The translations under genes and the position numbers were made by a program. Positions 8,446 to 16,078 of a stretch of 64,000 nt of DNA are shown one piece after another. This stretch comes from Aquibaculum sediminis (GTDB taxonomy: Bacteria; Pseudomonadota; Alphaproteobacteria; Kiloniellales; DSM-21159): contig NZ_JBFCVK010000003.1 of the NCBI RefSeq assembly GCF_040712085.1, positions 186,001-250,000 on the forward strand, read 5' to 3'. Within the stretch, counting starts at the first letter, position 1; every line of letters begins with the position of its first letter. A model generated the notes under the pieces. The model saw only the letters and a list, made by a program, of their open reading frames with translations. It did not search any database and had not been told where the DNA came from.

Positions 8446-9051
8446 ATGACAAGCCGCCGCAGTTTCCTGTCCTTCACCCTCCTGCTCACCGGTGGGCTGC
8501 CCTTGATCGCCGCCTGCACGCCGCCGCCGCCGCCCAGCCCCGACTACACCCAGATCGGCTTCGGCCACCGCGCGCCCTTGCGCCTCAACGTGGCGCGCGT
8601 CGTCTTCCGGGACGAAAGCCGGCAGCCGCGCGAAGCGCCTGAAGTGGGGCACCTCTTCCCCGATCCGCCGCCCACCGTGATCGAACGCTGGGTGCGCGAC
8701 CGCCTGCAGGCCGTGGGCAGCGCCGGGGAAATTGAAGCGGTGCTGCGCGAAGCCTCGGTCACCGAAACGACACTGCCGCGCAGCAGCGGCCTGCGCGGGC
8801 TGGTGACCCGCGAACAGAGCGAACGCTACGATGCGCGCATCGCTTTGGCCCTGCGGGCACGCAACGCCCAGGGCGACCCCGATGGCAGCGTCGAGGCCCG
8901 CCTGGAGCGCAGCACCACGGTGCGCGAGAACCTGGGGCGCGGCGAGCGCACGGCGATCTGGCACCGTCTCATGGAAGAGATGGCGCGCAGCCTGGACGAG
9001 GAGATGGAGCGCGCCATTCGCGACGGCGATCTCGCGCGTCTGCTGGCCTAG
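8446..9051 (+). CDS. Small lipoprotein, unknown function
   Basis: This is a 201-residue predicted lipoprotein. The N-terminus has twin arginines (MTSRRSFLSF), a hydrophobic core and a lipobox LIAAC with the lipidated cysteine at residue 24, followed by a proline-rich linker (TPPPPPSPDY). The mature part is charged and mixed alpha/beta, with VARVVFRDE, PTVIERWVRDRLQAVG and a helical Glu/Arg-rich C-terminus. Proline after the lipidated Cys rather than Asp fits outer-membrane sorting. I do not recognise a named family. It resembles conserved hypothetical lipoproteins of this bacterial group, and the metallophosphoesterase gene 46 bp downstream is probably in the same operon. Confidence 0.75.
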   Translation: MTSRRSFLSFTLLLTGGLPLIAACTPPPPPSPDYTQIGFGHRAPLRLNVARVVFRDESRQPREAPEVGHLFPDPPPTVIERWVRDRLQAVGSAGEIEAVLREASVTETTLPRSSGLRGLVTREQSERYDARIALALRARNAQGDPDGSVEARLERSTTVRENLGRGERTAIWHRLMEEMARSLDEEMERAIRDGDLARLLA

Positions 9052-9097
9052 TGAAAGTCCAGGGGCACAGCGGGGAGAAGCCGAGAGGGGACTTGCG

Positions 9098-9868
9098 GTG
9101 AGCCGCTATGCTGCTCCGCCGGGCACGCGTCTTTACGCCATCGGTGACATCCATGGCGAGGCGGCGCTGCTTGAGCTCCTGCTGGAGCGCATCGAGGCCG
9201 ACGCGGCCGCGCATCCGGCCACACGCCGCGTCTTGATCTACCTGGGTGACTACGTGGACCGCGGTCCCGCCTCATGCGAGGTGCTCGATCGGCTGGTGGC
9301 AGGACCGCCGCAAGGCTTCGAGCAGGTCTGCCTGTTCGGCAATCACGAGGAGATGATGCTGGGCTTTCTCACCGGCAACCCGGCCCTGGGGGCGCTGTGG
9401 CTGGACTACGGTGGAGACGAAACCTGCCGCAGCTACGGCGTGGATCCGGAAGAGCGACCGGCGGCGCTGGCCGAAGCCCTGCGGGCGCGGCTGCCCGAGA
9501 GCCACAGGGCGCTGCTGTGGCGCCTGGCATTGAGCCACCGCGAAGGCGGCTACTTCTTCGCCCATGCCGGCGTGCGCCCCGGCGTGCCGCTTGCTCGGCA
9601 GCAACGCGACGACCTGATCTGGATCCGCGGGCTCTTCCACCGCAGCGAGGCCGACCATGGCGGCGTGGTGGTGCATGGGCACTCGCCGGTCGCGACTGCG
9701 GAGAATCTTCACAACCGGATCAACGTCGACACCGGCGCCGTCTATGGCAACGCGCTTACCGCGGTCGTGCTGGCAGGGCACGAGCGTGCCTTTCTTCAAG
9801 TGGACGCGCGCTCGGGCGCCTTTTGCGAGCTTCCCTCTGCCTCGGGGTCCGGCAGCAGCACCGCATAG
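9098..9868 (+). CDS. Metallophosphoesterase (PP1/ApaH-like)
   Basis: This is a 256-residue calcineurin-type phosphoesterase with all core metal-binding motifs: GDIHG at 16-20, GDYVDRG at 50-56, GNHE at 81-84, then FAHAGVRPG and VVHGHSP. Such enzymes use two metal ions to hydrolyse phosphate esters. This subgroup resembles bacterial PP1-like Ser/Thr phosphatases and diadenosine tetraphosphatase, and the substrate is uncertain. I place the start at GTG 9098 because AGAGGGG sits 7 bases upstream and the family motif begins soon after. The last 73 bp overlap, tail to tail, the 3' end of the Na/Pi transporter gene, so the Ser-rich C-terminal tail is unlikely to be functionally important. Confidence 0.88.
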   Translation: MSRYAAPPGTRLYAIGDIHGEAALLELLLERIEADAAAHPATRRVLIYLGDYVDRGPASCEVLDRLVAGPPQGFEQVCLFGNHEEMMLGFLTGNPALGALWLDYGGDETCRSYGVDPEERPAALAEALRARLPESHRALLWRLALSHREGGYFFAHAGVRPGVPLARQQRDDLIWIRGLFHRSEADHGGVVVHGHSPVATAENLHNRINVDTGAVYGNALTAVVLAGHERAFLQVDARSGAFCELPSASGSGSSTA

Positions 9869-11430
9869 CGGTGGATCAGCCACACCAGGCGCTCGAACAG
9901 CGCCGTGGCAGCCAGTAGCCCATTGCGCTGATCCGACCCCAACTCGGCGCCATTGCGCAGCAGGTCGCGCCGCAGCTTCTCCATCAAGGCCGAGCGATCC
10001 GAGGTCAGGGCACGCAAGAGCTGCGGATCCACCGCGTCGCCTTCGCCGCCGGCCTCAACGAGGCTGTCGAGCAGCGCATGGGCCGCCTCGGTGAGATTGG
10101 CCGACAGCGGCGGGGGCCCGTCCGTTCCGTTGCTCGTGTCCAGGGCCGTCATGAGCTCGTCCAGGGTCTCGCAGAGGCCTTGCAGAAGCGCATTGCGGCT
10201 CTTGAGGTTCATGGCCCGTCCCAGCGCTTCATCGCCCTCGCTGCGCCGAACGACCTCCGAGAGAAAGCGCTCGCCCTCAGCCACCACTTCCTGGCTGGCC
10301 TCCAGCACGGCCCGCCGCTCCGCGGGCGGCGGGACCACCTGACCGTCGGCCGGAATCAGGGCCGGGAGCCGGGTCAACAGCGCCTGCTGCTCGCGCTCCA
10401 CCAGCTCCAGGGCGATCGCACTGTCTTCCAGCGCCTGGTCGTAGAGGAAACGCGGGCGTGCCAGCGCTTCGGCGGGGGCTGGCGGCGCCAGGCTGGCGCA
10501 AATCCGCAGCAGCGGCCGCTGCAGGGGGTGGCTGAGCAGGGCGCCGGCGAGCTGAATGACCAGGAAGAGAAGCGCCATCTGCAGCGCCGTCCCCTCGGCC
10601 AGCGCCTGAACCGCTGCGAGCAGCAGTGGCACGCCCCCGTCGCGCTCCAACCAGAAGAGCAGCAGCACGCCCAGACTGCCCAGCAGCTTCACCGCGACCT
10701 GGAAGTAGGCAAGCTGGCGCGCGCTGCCGCTGAGGCCGCCGGCCATGACGGCCACGCTCAAGCCGGAGCCGACGCCCGAGCCCAGAACCAGCACCAGGGT
10801 CTGCTCCAGCGACAGCAGACCCAGGCCCGTGAGCGTGACCGCCATGACGGTGAGCGTTGCCGAGGATTGCAGGATCAGCGCGCCGAGCAGCCCGATCGCC
10901 AGCCCGAGCCAGTCGGCCGTGCCGGCGAAGGTCAGGAAGGCGGTCATCCACTCGAGTTCGCGCAAGGGGCCGGCCGCGGCCTTGATGTACTGCAGGCCAA
11001 GGAACAGCAGGCCGATGCCCAGCAGCGCGCCGACCACATGCCGCCAGCGCGCCGACCGCTCGACATCGAAGTAGTAGGCGAAGCCCACCAGGCCGAGCAG
11101 GAAGAGTACCAGCAGCCTGAGGTCCACCGCCGCCAGCAGCACCAGACCCGCCGTTCCTACGTTCGACCAGGCCACCAGCGGGGCGGCCCGGCGCACCTCC
11201 GTCAGGCCGGCTGTGACCAGACCCACGGCGATGAAAGTGACGGCGTTGCTGCTCTGGGTGAGCGCGCCGGCCAGCACGCCAACAATCGCACTTGTGCCTG
11301 ACCGGCGGGTGGCCGCCGCCACGACACGGCGGAAACGCCGGCCGGTCATGCGCTTCAGATGGCTGCCGATATAGCGGATGCCGATGAAGAAGAGTCCGAG
11401 ACCGGCAAAGAGACTGGCGAAACTCTCCAT
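9796..11430 (-). CDS. Na/Pi cotransporter family protein with PhoU-like domain
   Basis: This is a 544-residue membrane protein of the NptA/YjbB type. The first about 300 residues hold two inverted membrane repeats, each with the signature QSS motif: LTQSSNAVTFIAVGLV near residue 58 and ILQSSATLTVMAVTL near 195. The cytoplasmic C-terminal part (from about 340) is helical and PhoU-like. Homologues move phosphate with sodium; E. coli YjbB exports phosphate. The next gene upstream on this strand, 14 bp away, encodes a four-helix-bundle sensor, so the two are likely co-transcribed. The 3' end overlaps the phosphoesterase gene by 73 bp. Confidence 0.9.
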   Translation of the reverse strand: MESFASLFAGLGLFFIGIRYIGSHLKRMTGRRFRRVVAAATRRSGTSAIVGVLAGALTQSSNAVTFIAVGLVTAGLTEVRRAAPLVAWSNVGTAGLVLLAAVDLRLLVLFLLGLVGFAYYFDVERSARWRHVVGALLGIGLLFLGLQYIKAAAGPLRELEWMTAFLTFAGTADWLGLAIGLLGALILQSSATLTVMAVTLTGLGLLSLEQTLVLVLGSGVGSGLSVAVMAGGLSGSARQLAYFQVAVKLLGSLGVLLLFWLERDGGVPLLLAAVQALAEGTALQMALLFLVIQLAGALLSHPLQRPLLRICASLAPPAPAEALARPRFLYDQALEDSAIALELVEREQQALLTRLPALIPADGQVVPPPAERRAVLEASQEVVAEGERFLSEVVRRSEGDEALGRAMNLKSRNALLQGLCETLDELMTALDTSNGTDGPPPLSANLTEAAHALLDSLVEAGGEGDAVDPQLLRALTSDRSALMEKLRRDLLRNGAELGSDQRNGLLAATALFERLVWLIHRYAVLLPDPEAEGSSQKAPERAST

Positions 11431-11444
11431 CCCGTCCGCCCGGT

Positions 11445-12158
11445 TCAGCCGCGCGCCGCCGGACCACGACCCACAGGGTCACGCAGGGCCAGCAGCAGCA
11501 GGAGCGTCAGCAAGCCGATGCCGAGCCCATGGGCGAACAGCACCACCTTGCGCAGGGCCTCATAGCGGCGTTCCGCGGCCACTCGGGCCTCCTGCAGCGC
11601 TTCACCCAGAGCGGCGCGCAACTGCTCGGCCAAGGCATCCAGCGCCTGGTCCAGTCCGCGATCCACCCCGCGAACCCGGGCATCCACCGCAACAGGGTTC
11701 TGGCGTCCCGCCTCCTCGAAGGCAGCGGCTGCCGCCTCATAGTCCGCCTGGATTCGCCCATGCAGCGCACGCGCCACCGACGCCCGCTCGGTCAGGGCCG
11801 CTGGCGTGGCCGGCGCGCGGGAGAGGGCCGCCAGGGCAGCCTCGACGCGCTCGCTCTGGGCCTGCATCGCATCACGATAGCGGGCGTAGTCCTGCGCATC
11901 GTGGCCACGCAGCAGCAGGTTCTTCCACTCCTGCACCTGTCGCTTGAAGGCGACCTGCGCCGCCCCGGCCTCACGGCTGGCCGCATCCAGGTCCTGGAGC
12001 GTCTGGACCGTCTGCCGGTGCCCCTGGTCGGCATAGTAAAGGCTGAACAGGGCGACGATTCCGGCAATCAGGATTGCAAGGATGCCCAGCGCGCCGATGG
12101 TCAGTCGCGCCCGTCGCGTTGACTGCTCGCCATAAGCGTTGCGTTGCAGGTGCTCCAC
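11445..12158 (-). CDS. Chemoreceptor-like 4-helix-bundle sensor without signalling domain
   Basis: The product is about 237 residues from GTG 12158, which follows a long G-run that can serve as ribosome-binding site. TM1 is at about 20-42 and TM2 at about 205-226. The extracytoplasmic part carries the chemoreceptor ligand-binding signature VAFKRQVQEWKNLLLRGHD at 69-87 and long Ala/Glu/Arg helices. After TM2 only about a dozen residues remain, so HAMP and methyl-accepting domains are absent. No frameshifted remnant of them is apparent downstream, where the transporter gene starts 14 bp later. It probably senses a small ligand, or stress, for the transporter or for the divergent regulatory operon; this is inference. 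Confidence 0.75.
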   Translation of the reverse strand: MEHLQRNAYGEQSTRRARLTIGALGILAILIAGIVALFSLYYADQGHRQTVQTLQDLDAASREAGAAQVAFKRQVQEWKNLLLRGHDAQDYARYRDAMQAQSERVEAALAALSRAPATPAALTERASVARALHGRIQADYEAAAAAFEEAGRQNPVAVDARVRGVDRGLDQALDALAEQLRAALGEALQEARVAAERRYEALRKVVLFAHGLGIGLLTLLLLLALRDPVGRGPAARG

Positions 12159-12181
12159 CCCGCCCCCCCCTAACGGACTGT

Positions 12182-12198
12182 AATATTTACTTAATATT
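12182..12198. promoter_or_regulatory. AT-rich repeated AATATT in divergent promoter region
   Basis: AATATT occurs at 12182-12187 and 12193-12198, exactly 11 bp apart, inside a 20-bp AT-rich island in otherwise GC-rich DNA. AATATT is itself a palindrome. The site lies between the leftward sensor/Na-Pi genes and the rightward partner-switching operon. It is a candidate operator or promoter core for either side. Confidence 0.4.
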
Positions 12199-12350
12199 CT
12201 CTGCCGCCCATCGAGTGCCAAGCTAGGCCGGAAGTCCGTGGCGCGCAACACGCAATGCCGCGCCGTCCAAGGCACGGATCAATTGCAGGCTTTACTCCCT
12301 GTGCAGCCGCGATCACTGTGGTATGCTGGCGCCACGGGGGCGAGGGAAAA

Positions 12351-12800
12351 ATGTCCGAGGCGAAGAGCGCGCGATTGGAACTGCGACTGCGCAACGACTT
12401 GACGGAGCTCGACAAGTTGAGCGAGGCGCTTGAGGAATTCTGTGAGGCCAAGGCGGTGCCCACAGGGGCCGCCTATCATCTCAACCTCGTGCTCGACGAG
12501 CTGGTGACGAACATCGTCAGCTACGGATACGAGGCGGATGCGGGTGAGCGGGAGATCGTAATTCAATTACAGCGCGAACCGGAATCCGTCGCCGTGGTCG
12601 TGGAGGACGATGGCGTGGCTTTCGACCCCCTGTCCGTCAAGGAACCGGACCTGGACGCCTCGGTGGAAGAGCGGCCCATCGGTGGTCTTGGCTTGCATTT
12701 TTTGCGTACCCTGATGGATGACCTTTGCTATCGGCGCGAGGATGGGCGAAATAGGCTGGGATTCCGCAAGCCGCTGACGGACCAGCCCAACGCGGCATAG
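12351..12800 (+). CDS. RsbW-like serine kinase / anti-sigma factor
   Basis: This is a 149-residue GHKL-ATPase protein of the RsbW/SpoIIAB type. The N-box is DELVTNIVSYGY (E50, N54), the G1 box VEDDGVAFDP (D86, G88) and the G2 box GGLGLHFLRTLMDD from 111. All the residues needed to bind ATP and magnesium are there. Such proteins phosphorylate a serine in a STAS partner and hold a sigma factor or another target until the STAS protein is dephosphorylated. The STAS gene follows 21 bp later and a SpoIIE-type phosphatase ends the gene run. ATG 12351 follows CGAGGGA. No sigma factor gene is visible, so the target is unknown. Confidence 0.92.
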   Translation: MSEAKSARLELRLRNDLTELDKLSEALEEFCEAKAVPTGAAYHLNLVLDELVTNIVSYGYEADAGEREIVIQLQREPESVAVVVEDDGVAFDPLSVKEPDLDASVEERPIGGLGLHFLRTLMDDLCYRREDGRNRLGFRKPLTDQPNAA

Positions 12801-12821
12801 AGCAGACGAGGTAAGAGCACG

Positions 12822-13154
12822 ATGCAGATTGATGAAACCATGGACGGTGACGTCCTGATCCTGTCGATTCAGGGGCGACTGGATAGCAACACCTCCAAGC
12901 AACTCGACGAGGTATTGACCAATCAGGTTCAGAACCGGCCTGCGGTCGTCCTGGATTTTTCCGGCCTCGAGTACATCAGCTCCGCCGGATTGCGGGTGCT
13001 GCTCAAGGGCGCGAAGCAGGCGCGGGCCAGCAACGGCAAGTTGGCACTCTGCTCCCTGTCGCCGCACGTCCGCGAGGTCTTCGACATCAGCGGCTTCTCC
13101 AGCATCTTCTCCATCCAAGCAGACCGGCAGACCGCTCTGGCTGCCGTCAAGTAG
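12822..13154 (+). CDS. STAS-domain anti-anti-sigma factor (RsbV-like)
   Basis: This is a 110-residue single STAS domain. The signature LDFSGLEYISSAGLRVLL places the phosphorylatable serine at S54, which aligns with the serine of RsbV/SpoIIAA. When unphosphorylated, such a protein should bind the RsbW-like kinase encoded just upstream and free that kinase's target. The length and fold order (beta strands with four helices, KLALCSLSPHVREVFDISGF) are typical. The start MQIDETMDGDVLIL is standard. The 36-bp gap to the sensor gene suggests one transcript. Confidence 0.93.
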   Translation: MQIDETMDGDVLILSIQGRLDSNTSKQLDEVLTNQVQNRPAVVLDFSGLEYISSAGLRVLLKGAKQARASNGKLALCSLSPHVREVFDISGFSSIFSIQADRQTALAAVK

Positions 13155-13190
13155 CGCGGAGTCCAGCTGAGCGGGTTCGGGAACGGTCGC

Positions 13191-13958
13191 ATGCGACTGT
13201 CGGTCAAGATTGCCGTCTACATGGTGGGGATCATCGCTTTCGCCCTGCTGCTGTTGACCTATCTGACCAACGCCAAATTCCGCTCGCTGCAGGAGGAGGT
13301 GGAGCAGTCGCGCTTCCTCGTGCTGGCGCTGGACGTCAAGACGACGGCCGAGCGCGGACTCGCACTCGGCCTCACCCTGGAGCAGATGGACAATCTCGGC
13401 GGCATCCTGCGCCGCCTGGTGGAGACCCACGGGGATATCCTTTCCCTGGCGATCCTCGACGAACAGGGTGAACTGCTGCACCTCGCCGGCACGCCCCCGG
13501 ATGAAGCCGGCCTGTCCGAGGGCCTGCAACGCTTGCAAAGGCCGGAACGGGGCGGCGGCGACGACACGCTGGTGCTCTCCGACAGCCACTCCTTCGGGCT
13601 GATGGTGCCGCTGCTCAACGCCTTCGGGCAGCAGGCCGGGGTGGTGGCGCTCCACTACGACCGCGCTGCCAGCAGCGCCCTGGTGCGCCAGGTGACGCTG
13701 GAACAGTTGCGCTTCGGCCTGGCCGCCTTGCTGCTGAGCTGCGTGGCGGCACTGCTGCTGACCGGCTGGTATCTGCGCGGCGTCACCCGGGGTTTTGCGC
13801 GCCTGACCCGCCTGGTCGAGGGGCGGGAGCGCCAGGCCTCGGTGGACGGCGGCTTGCCGACCGACGATCTGGAGCGCCGTTTCCAGGTCGTCCACCAACA
13901 GGTTGGGGAACTGGAGGCCAAGGTCGAAGAGGCCGAGAACGCGCTGGCGCGCCGCTGA
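13191..13958 (+). CDS. Two-TM sensor protein with short coiled-coil output
   Basis: This 255-residue protein has TM1 at about 5-25, an extracytoplasmic domain at 26-175, TM2 at about 178-197, and a cytoplasmic HAMP-like segment ending in a coiled coil (VGELEAKVEEAENALARR). The extracytoplasmic part has the motif GLALGLTLEQM (56-66) followed by DILSLAILDEQGELLHL (82-98). The same two-part motif occurs in three other proteins of this gene run. It has no kinase, cyclase or methyl-accepting domain, so output must be by contact with a partner, perhaps the sensor-MFS protein encoded 70 bp downstream. The domain is cache/PAS-like by pattern; its ligand is unknown. Confidence 0.8.
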   Translation: MRLSVKIAVYMVGIIAFALLLLTYLTNAKFRSLQEEVEQSRFLVLALDVKTTAERGLALGLTLEQMDNLGGILRRLVETHGDILSLAILDEQGELLHLAGTPPDEAGLSEGLQRLQRPERGGGDDTLVLSDSHSFGLMVPLLNAFGQQAGVVALHYDRAASSALVRQVTLEQLRFGLAALLLSCVAALLLTGWYLRGVTRGFARLTRLVEGRERQASVDGGLPTDDLERRFQVVHQQVGELEAKVEEAENALARR

Positions 13959-14028
13959 ACGGGATCGCCTCCGCTCGGAAAGGGGCGGTTGGCGAAACGG
14001 ATGCTTTGGCCGGCGGGCGCTCAAGGGG

Positions 14029-16053
14029 ATGGGGCAAAAGGTGATCGAGGAACGCGGGCTCAAGCGCCTGTCCTACGGGCTTATCGTCCTGACCCTTGCA
14101 CTGCTCACCGCTGCGCTGTCGGGCGTGGCCTATCTCAGCCTGCAAAGTTTCGAGCGGGTGCTGCAACCGCGCCTCGAGGCCAAGGCCGGCGTGGTCGCCA
14201 GCGTCATCGGCAGCGAGATCGATCGCGCCCTGGCCGCGGGCATCCCGCTCGAGGAGCTGCGCGGCTTCGAGCCCTTTGCCGCCGCCATCCTGGAAGACCA
14301 TCCGGAAATCCTGAAGATCGAATTGCGCGACAGCAGCGGCCGGACACTGTTCGTCAGTTCGGAACAAGGGGTGCCAGCCGAAGCGAGCTGGAACGAAACC
14401 GTCGCCGTCGGGTCACCCAGCGCAGAGGCGGGGCGACTGGCCGTGGCCGTGGCACCGGGCTATGTGACGGATCGCCTGCGCGAGATCCAGGCGGAGATTC
14501 TTGTCATCCTGCTGGTGGCGCTTTTCCTCACCTTCGAGGTGCTGCTGGTGGTGGTGGCCATGTTCGTCACCGAGCCGGTACGACGGCTCAGCCACCTGAT
14601 GGCCGAAGGGGAGCGCGGAGTCTTCCGCCATCTGGTTCCGGGAGAGACGCGCGACGAGATTGGCCGCTTCGCCGCCGCCTTCAACAGGATGGTGCGGCGT
14701 GAGCAGGAGCGCTTTGCTGCGCTGGAGGAGGCCTTTTCCCGCCTGCGCCCCACCGCGCCGCCGGAACTCAGCGCCCTGATGCAGGACCTGGGCGAGCGCC
14801 TGCGCCCCGAGGCGCGCCCCGCCGCTGCCACCGAGGGCAGCATCGCCGACGTGCGCATGCCGCTCTTCCTGTTCTTCTTCGCGACGGAACTCAGCCGCTC
14901 CTTCCTGCCGATCTTCGCGCGCGATCTCTACGAGCCGCTGCCCGGCCTGTCCTACGAGATCACCATCGCCCTGCCGATCGCGCTCTACCTCTTCCTGGTG
15001 GCGATCCTGACCCCCATGGCCGGGGCGCTGGCCGGCCGCTTCGGCAGCCGCCGACTCTTCCTGCTCGGCCTGGTGCCGACCGGGGTTGGCCTGCTGATGA
15101 CCGCCCTGGCAAACGACATCGCCATGCTGATCCTCTGGCGCGCGGTGAATGCGGTGGGCTTCGCGCTCACCACCATCGCGGCACTGGACTACATTGCCCG
15201 GGCGGCGGGCCGGAACCGTCGGGCTGAAGGCATGGCGATCTACACCGCAGCCTTCGTGACCGCCGGGCTTTGCGGCACCTCCATCGGCGGCATCCTCGCC
15301 GACCGCCTGGGCTATCACGCCACCTTCCTGGTGGCCGCAGCGGTGACCCTGCTCTCGGCCTTCATGCTGGTGATCAACTTGCGCGACCGGGGCACCTCAG
15401 CCATGGGTGGCGGGGTGCGGCTGCGCTTGGCCGACTTCGGAACGGTGCTGGCGAACCCGCGCTTTCAGCTCTTGATTCTCATCGCCGCCATTCCGACGCA
15501 GCTGCTCACCACCGGCTATCTCTTCTACGCCACGCCCATGCTGCTTGATTCGGTCGGCTACTCCACCTCGGTGATCGGCCAGACCATGATGGTCTATTTC
15601 GTGGTGATGATCCTGATGGGCGTGCCGATGGCCCGACTGGCGGACCGGGTGGGGCGCTACCGCCTTTTCGCCGGTGGCGGACTGCTGCTGGCCGGAATGG
15701 CAGCGATACTGCCCAGTGCCTTGGAAGGCAGCGCCCACTTCGCGCTTTGGGTCGCGCTGTCCATGGGTCTGGTGGGCGTCGCCCATGCGCTGTGCATCCC
15801 GTCCCAGGGCGCCATCCTGCTTCAGGAGGCCGACCGGGTGGGCGGAGACAGACGCACCGCCGCCATCTCGGCCTACCGCGTGCTGGAGCGCATCGGCAGT
15901 GTCCTGGGCCCGATTCTGGCGGCCAGTCTTGCGGCCCTCTACGGCTATGCCTGGACGATCGGGCTGCTCGGGCTGTACGTTCTGGCCTGTGGGCTTCTGT
16001 TCACGGCAATCTCACTGCTGCGCGCACGCGGCGGCGCCAGCGCGGTGAACTGA
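14029..16053 (+). CDS. Sensor-HAMP-MFS transporter fusion
   Basis: This 674-residue protein has two halves. Residues 1-235 are a sensor: TM1 at about 14-36, an extracytoplasmic domain with ALAAGIPLEEL (67-77) and PEILKIELRDSSGRTLF (92-108), TM2 at about 156-180, and a HAMP domain starting TEPVRRLSHLM with the DExG element (DEIGRF). After a linker, residues 278-674 are a 12-helix major facilitator, with motif A as GALAGRFGSRR (332-342) and a second-half echo near MGVPMARLADRVGRYR. The fusion suggests ligand-gated transport or a transporter used as a sensor. Start at ATG 14029 is tentative, because AAGGGG abuts it. GTG 14041 is better spaced from that site. Confidence 0.85.
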   Translation: MGQKVIEERGLKRLSYGLIVLTLALLTAALSGVAYLSLQSFERVLQPRLEAKAGVVASVIGSEIDRALAAGIPLEELRGFEPFAAAILEDHPEILKIELRDSSGRTLFVSSEQGVPAEASWNETVAVGSPSAEAGRLAVAVAPGYVTDRLREIQAEILVILLVALFLTFEVLLVVVAMFVTEPVRRLSHLMAEGERGVFRHLVPGETRDEIGRFAAAFNRMVRREQERFAALEEAFSRLRPTAPPELSALMQDLGERLRPEARPAAATEGSIADVRMPLFLFFFATELSRSFLPIFARDLYEPLPGLSYEITIALPIALYLFLVAILTPMAGALAGRFGSRRLFLLGLVPTGVGLLMTALANDIAMLILWRAVNAVGFALTTIAALDYIARAAGRNRRAEGMAIYTAAFVTAGLCGTSIGGILADRLGYHATFLVAAAVTLLSAFMLVINLRDRGTSAMGGGVRLRLADFGTVLANPRFQLLILIAAIPTQLLTTGYLFYATPMLLDSVGYSTSVIGQTMMVYFVVMILMGVPMARLADRVGRYRLFAGGGLLLAGMAAILPSALEGSAHFALWVALSMGLVGVAHALCIPSQGAILLQEADRVGGDRRTAAISAYRVLERIGSVLGPILAASLAALYGYAWTIGLLGLYVLACGLLFTAISLLRARGGASAVN

Positions 16054-16078
16054 CGGAAGCAAGGGGGGGCAAAAGCGG

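Noticed and set aside
9796..11430. PhoU or Pst regulon around the Na/Pi transporter
   Set aside because: No pst genes, phoB/phoR or Pho-box-like repeats were found nearby; only the PhoU-like tail is present.
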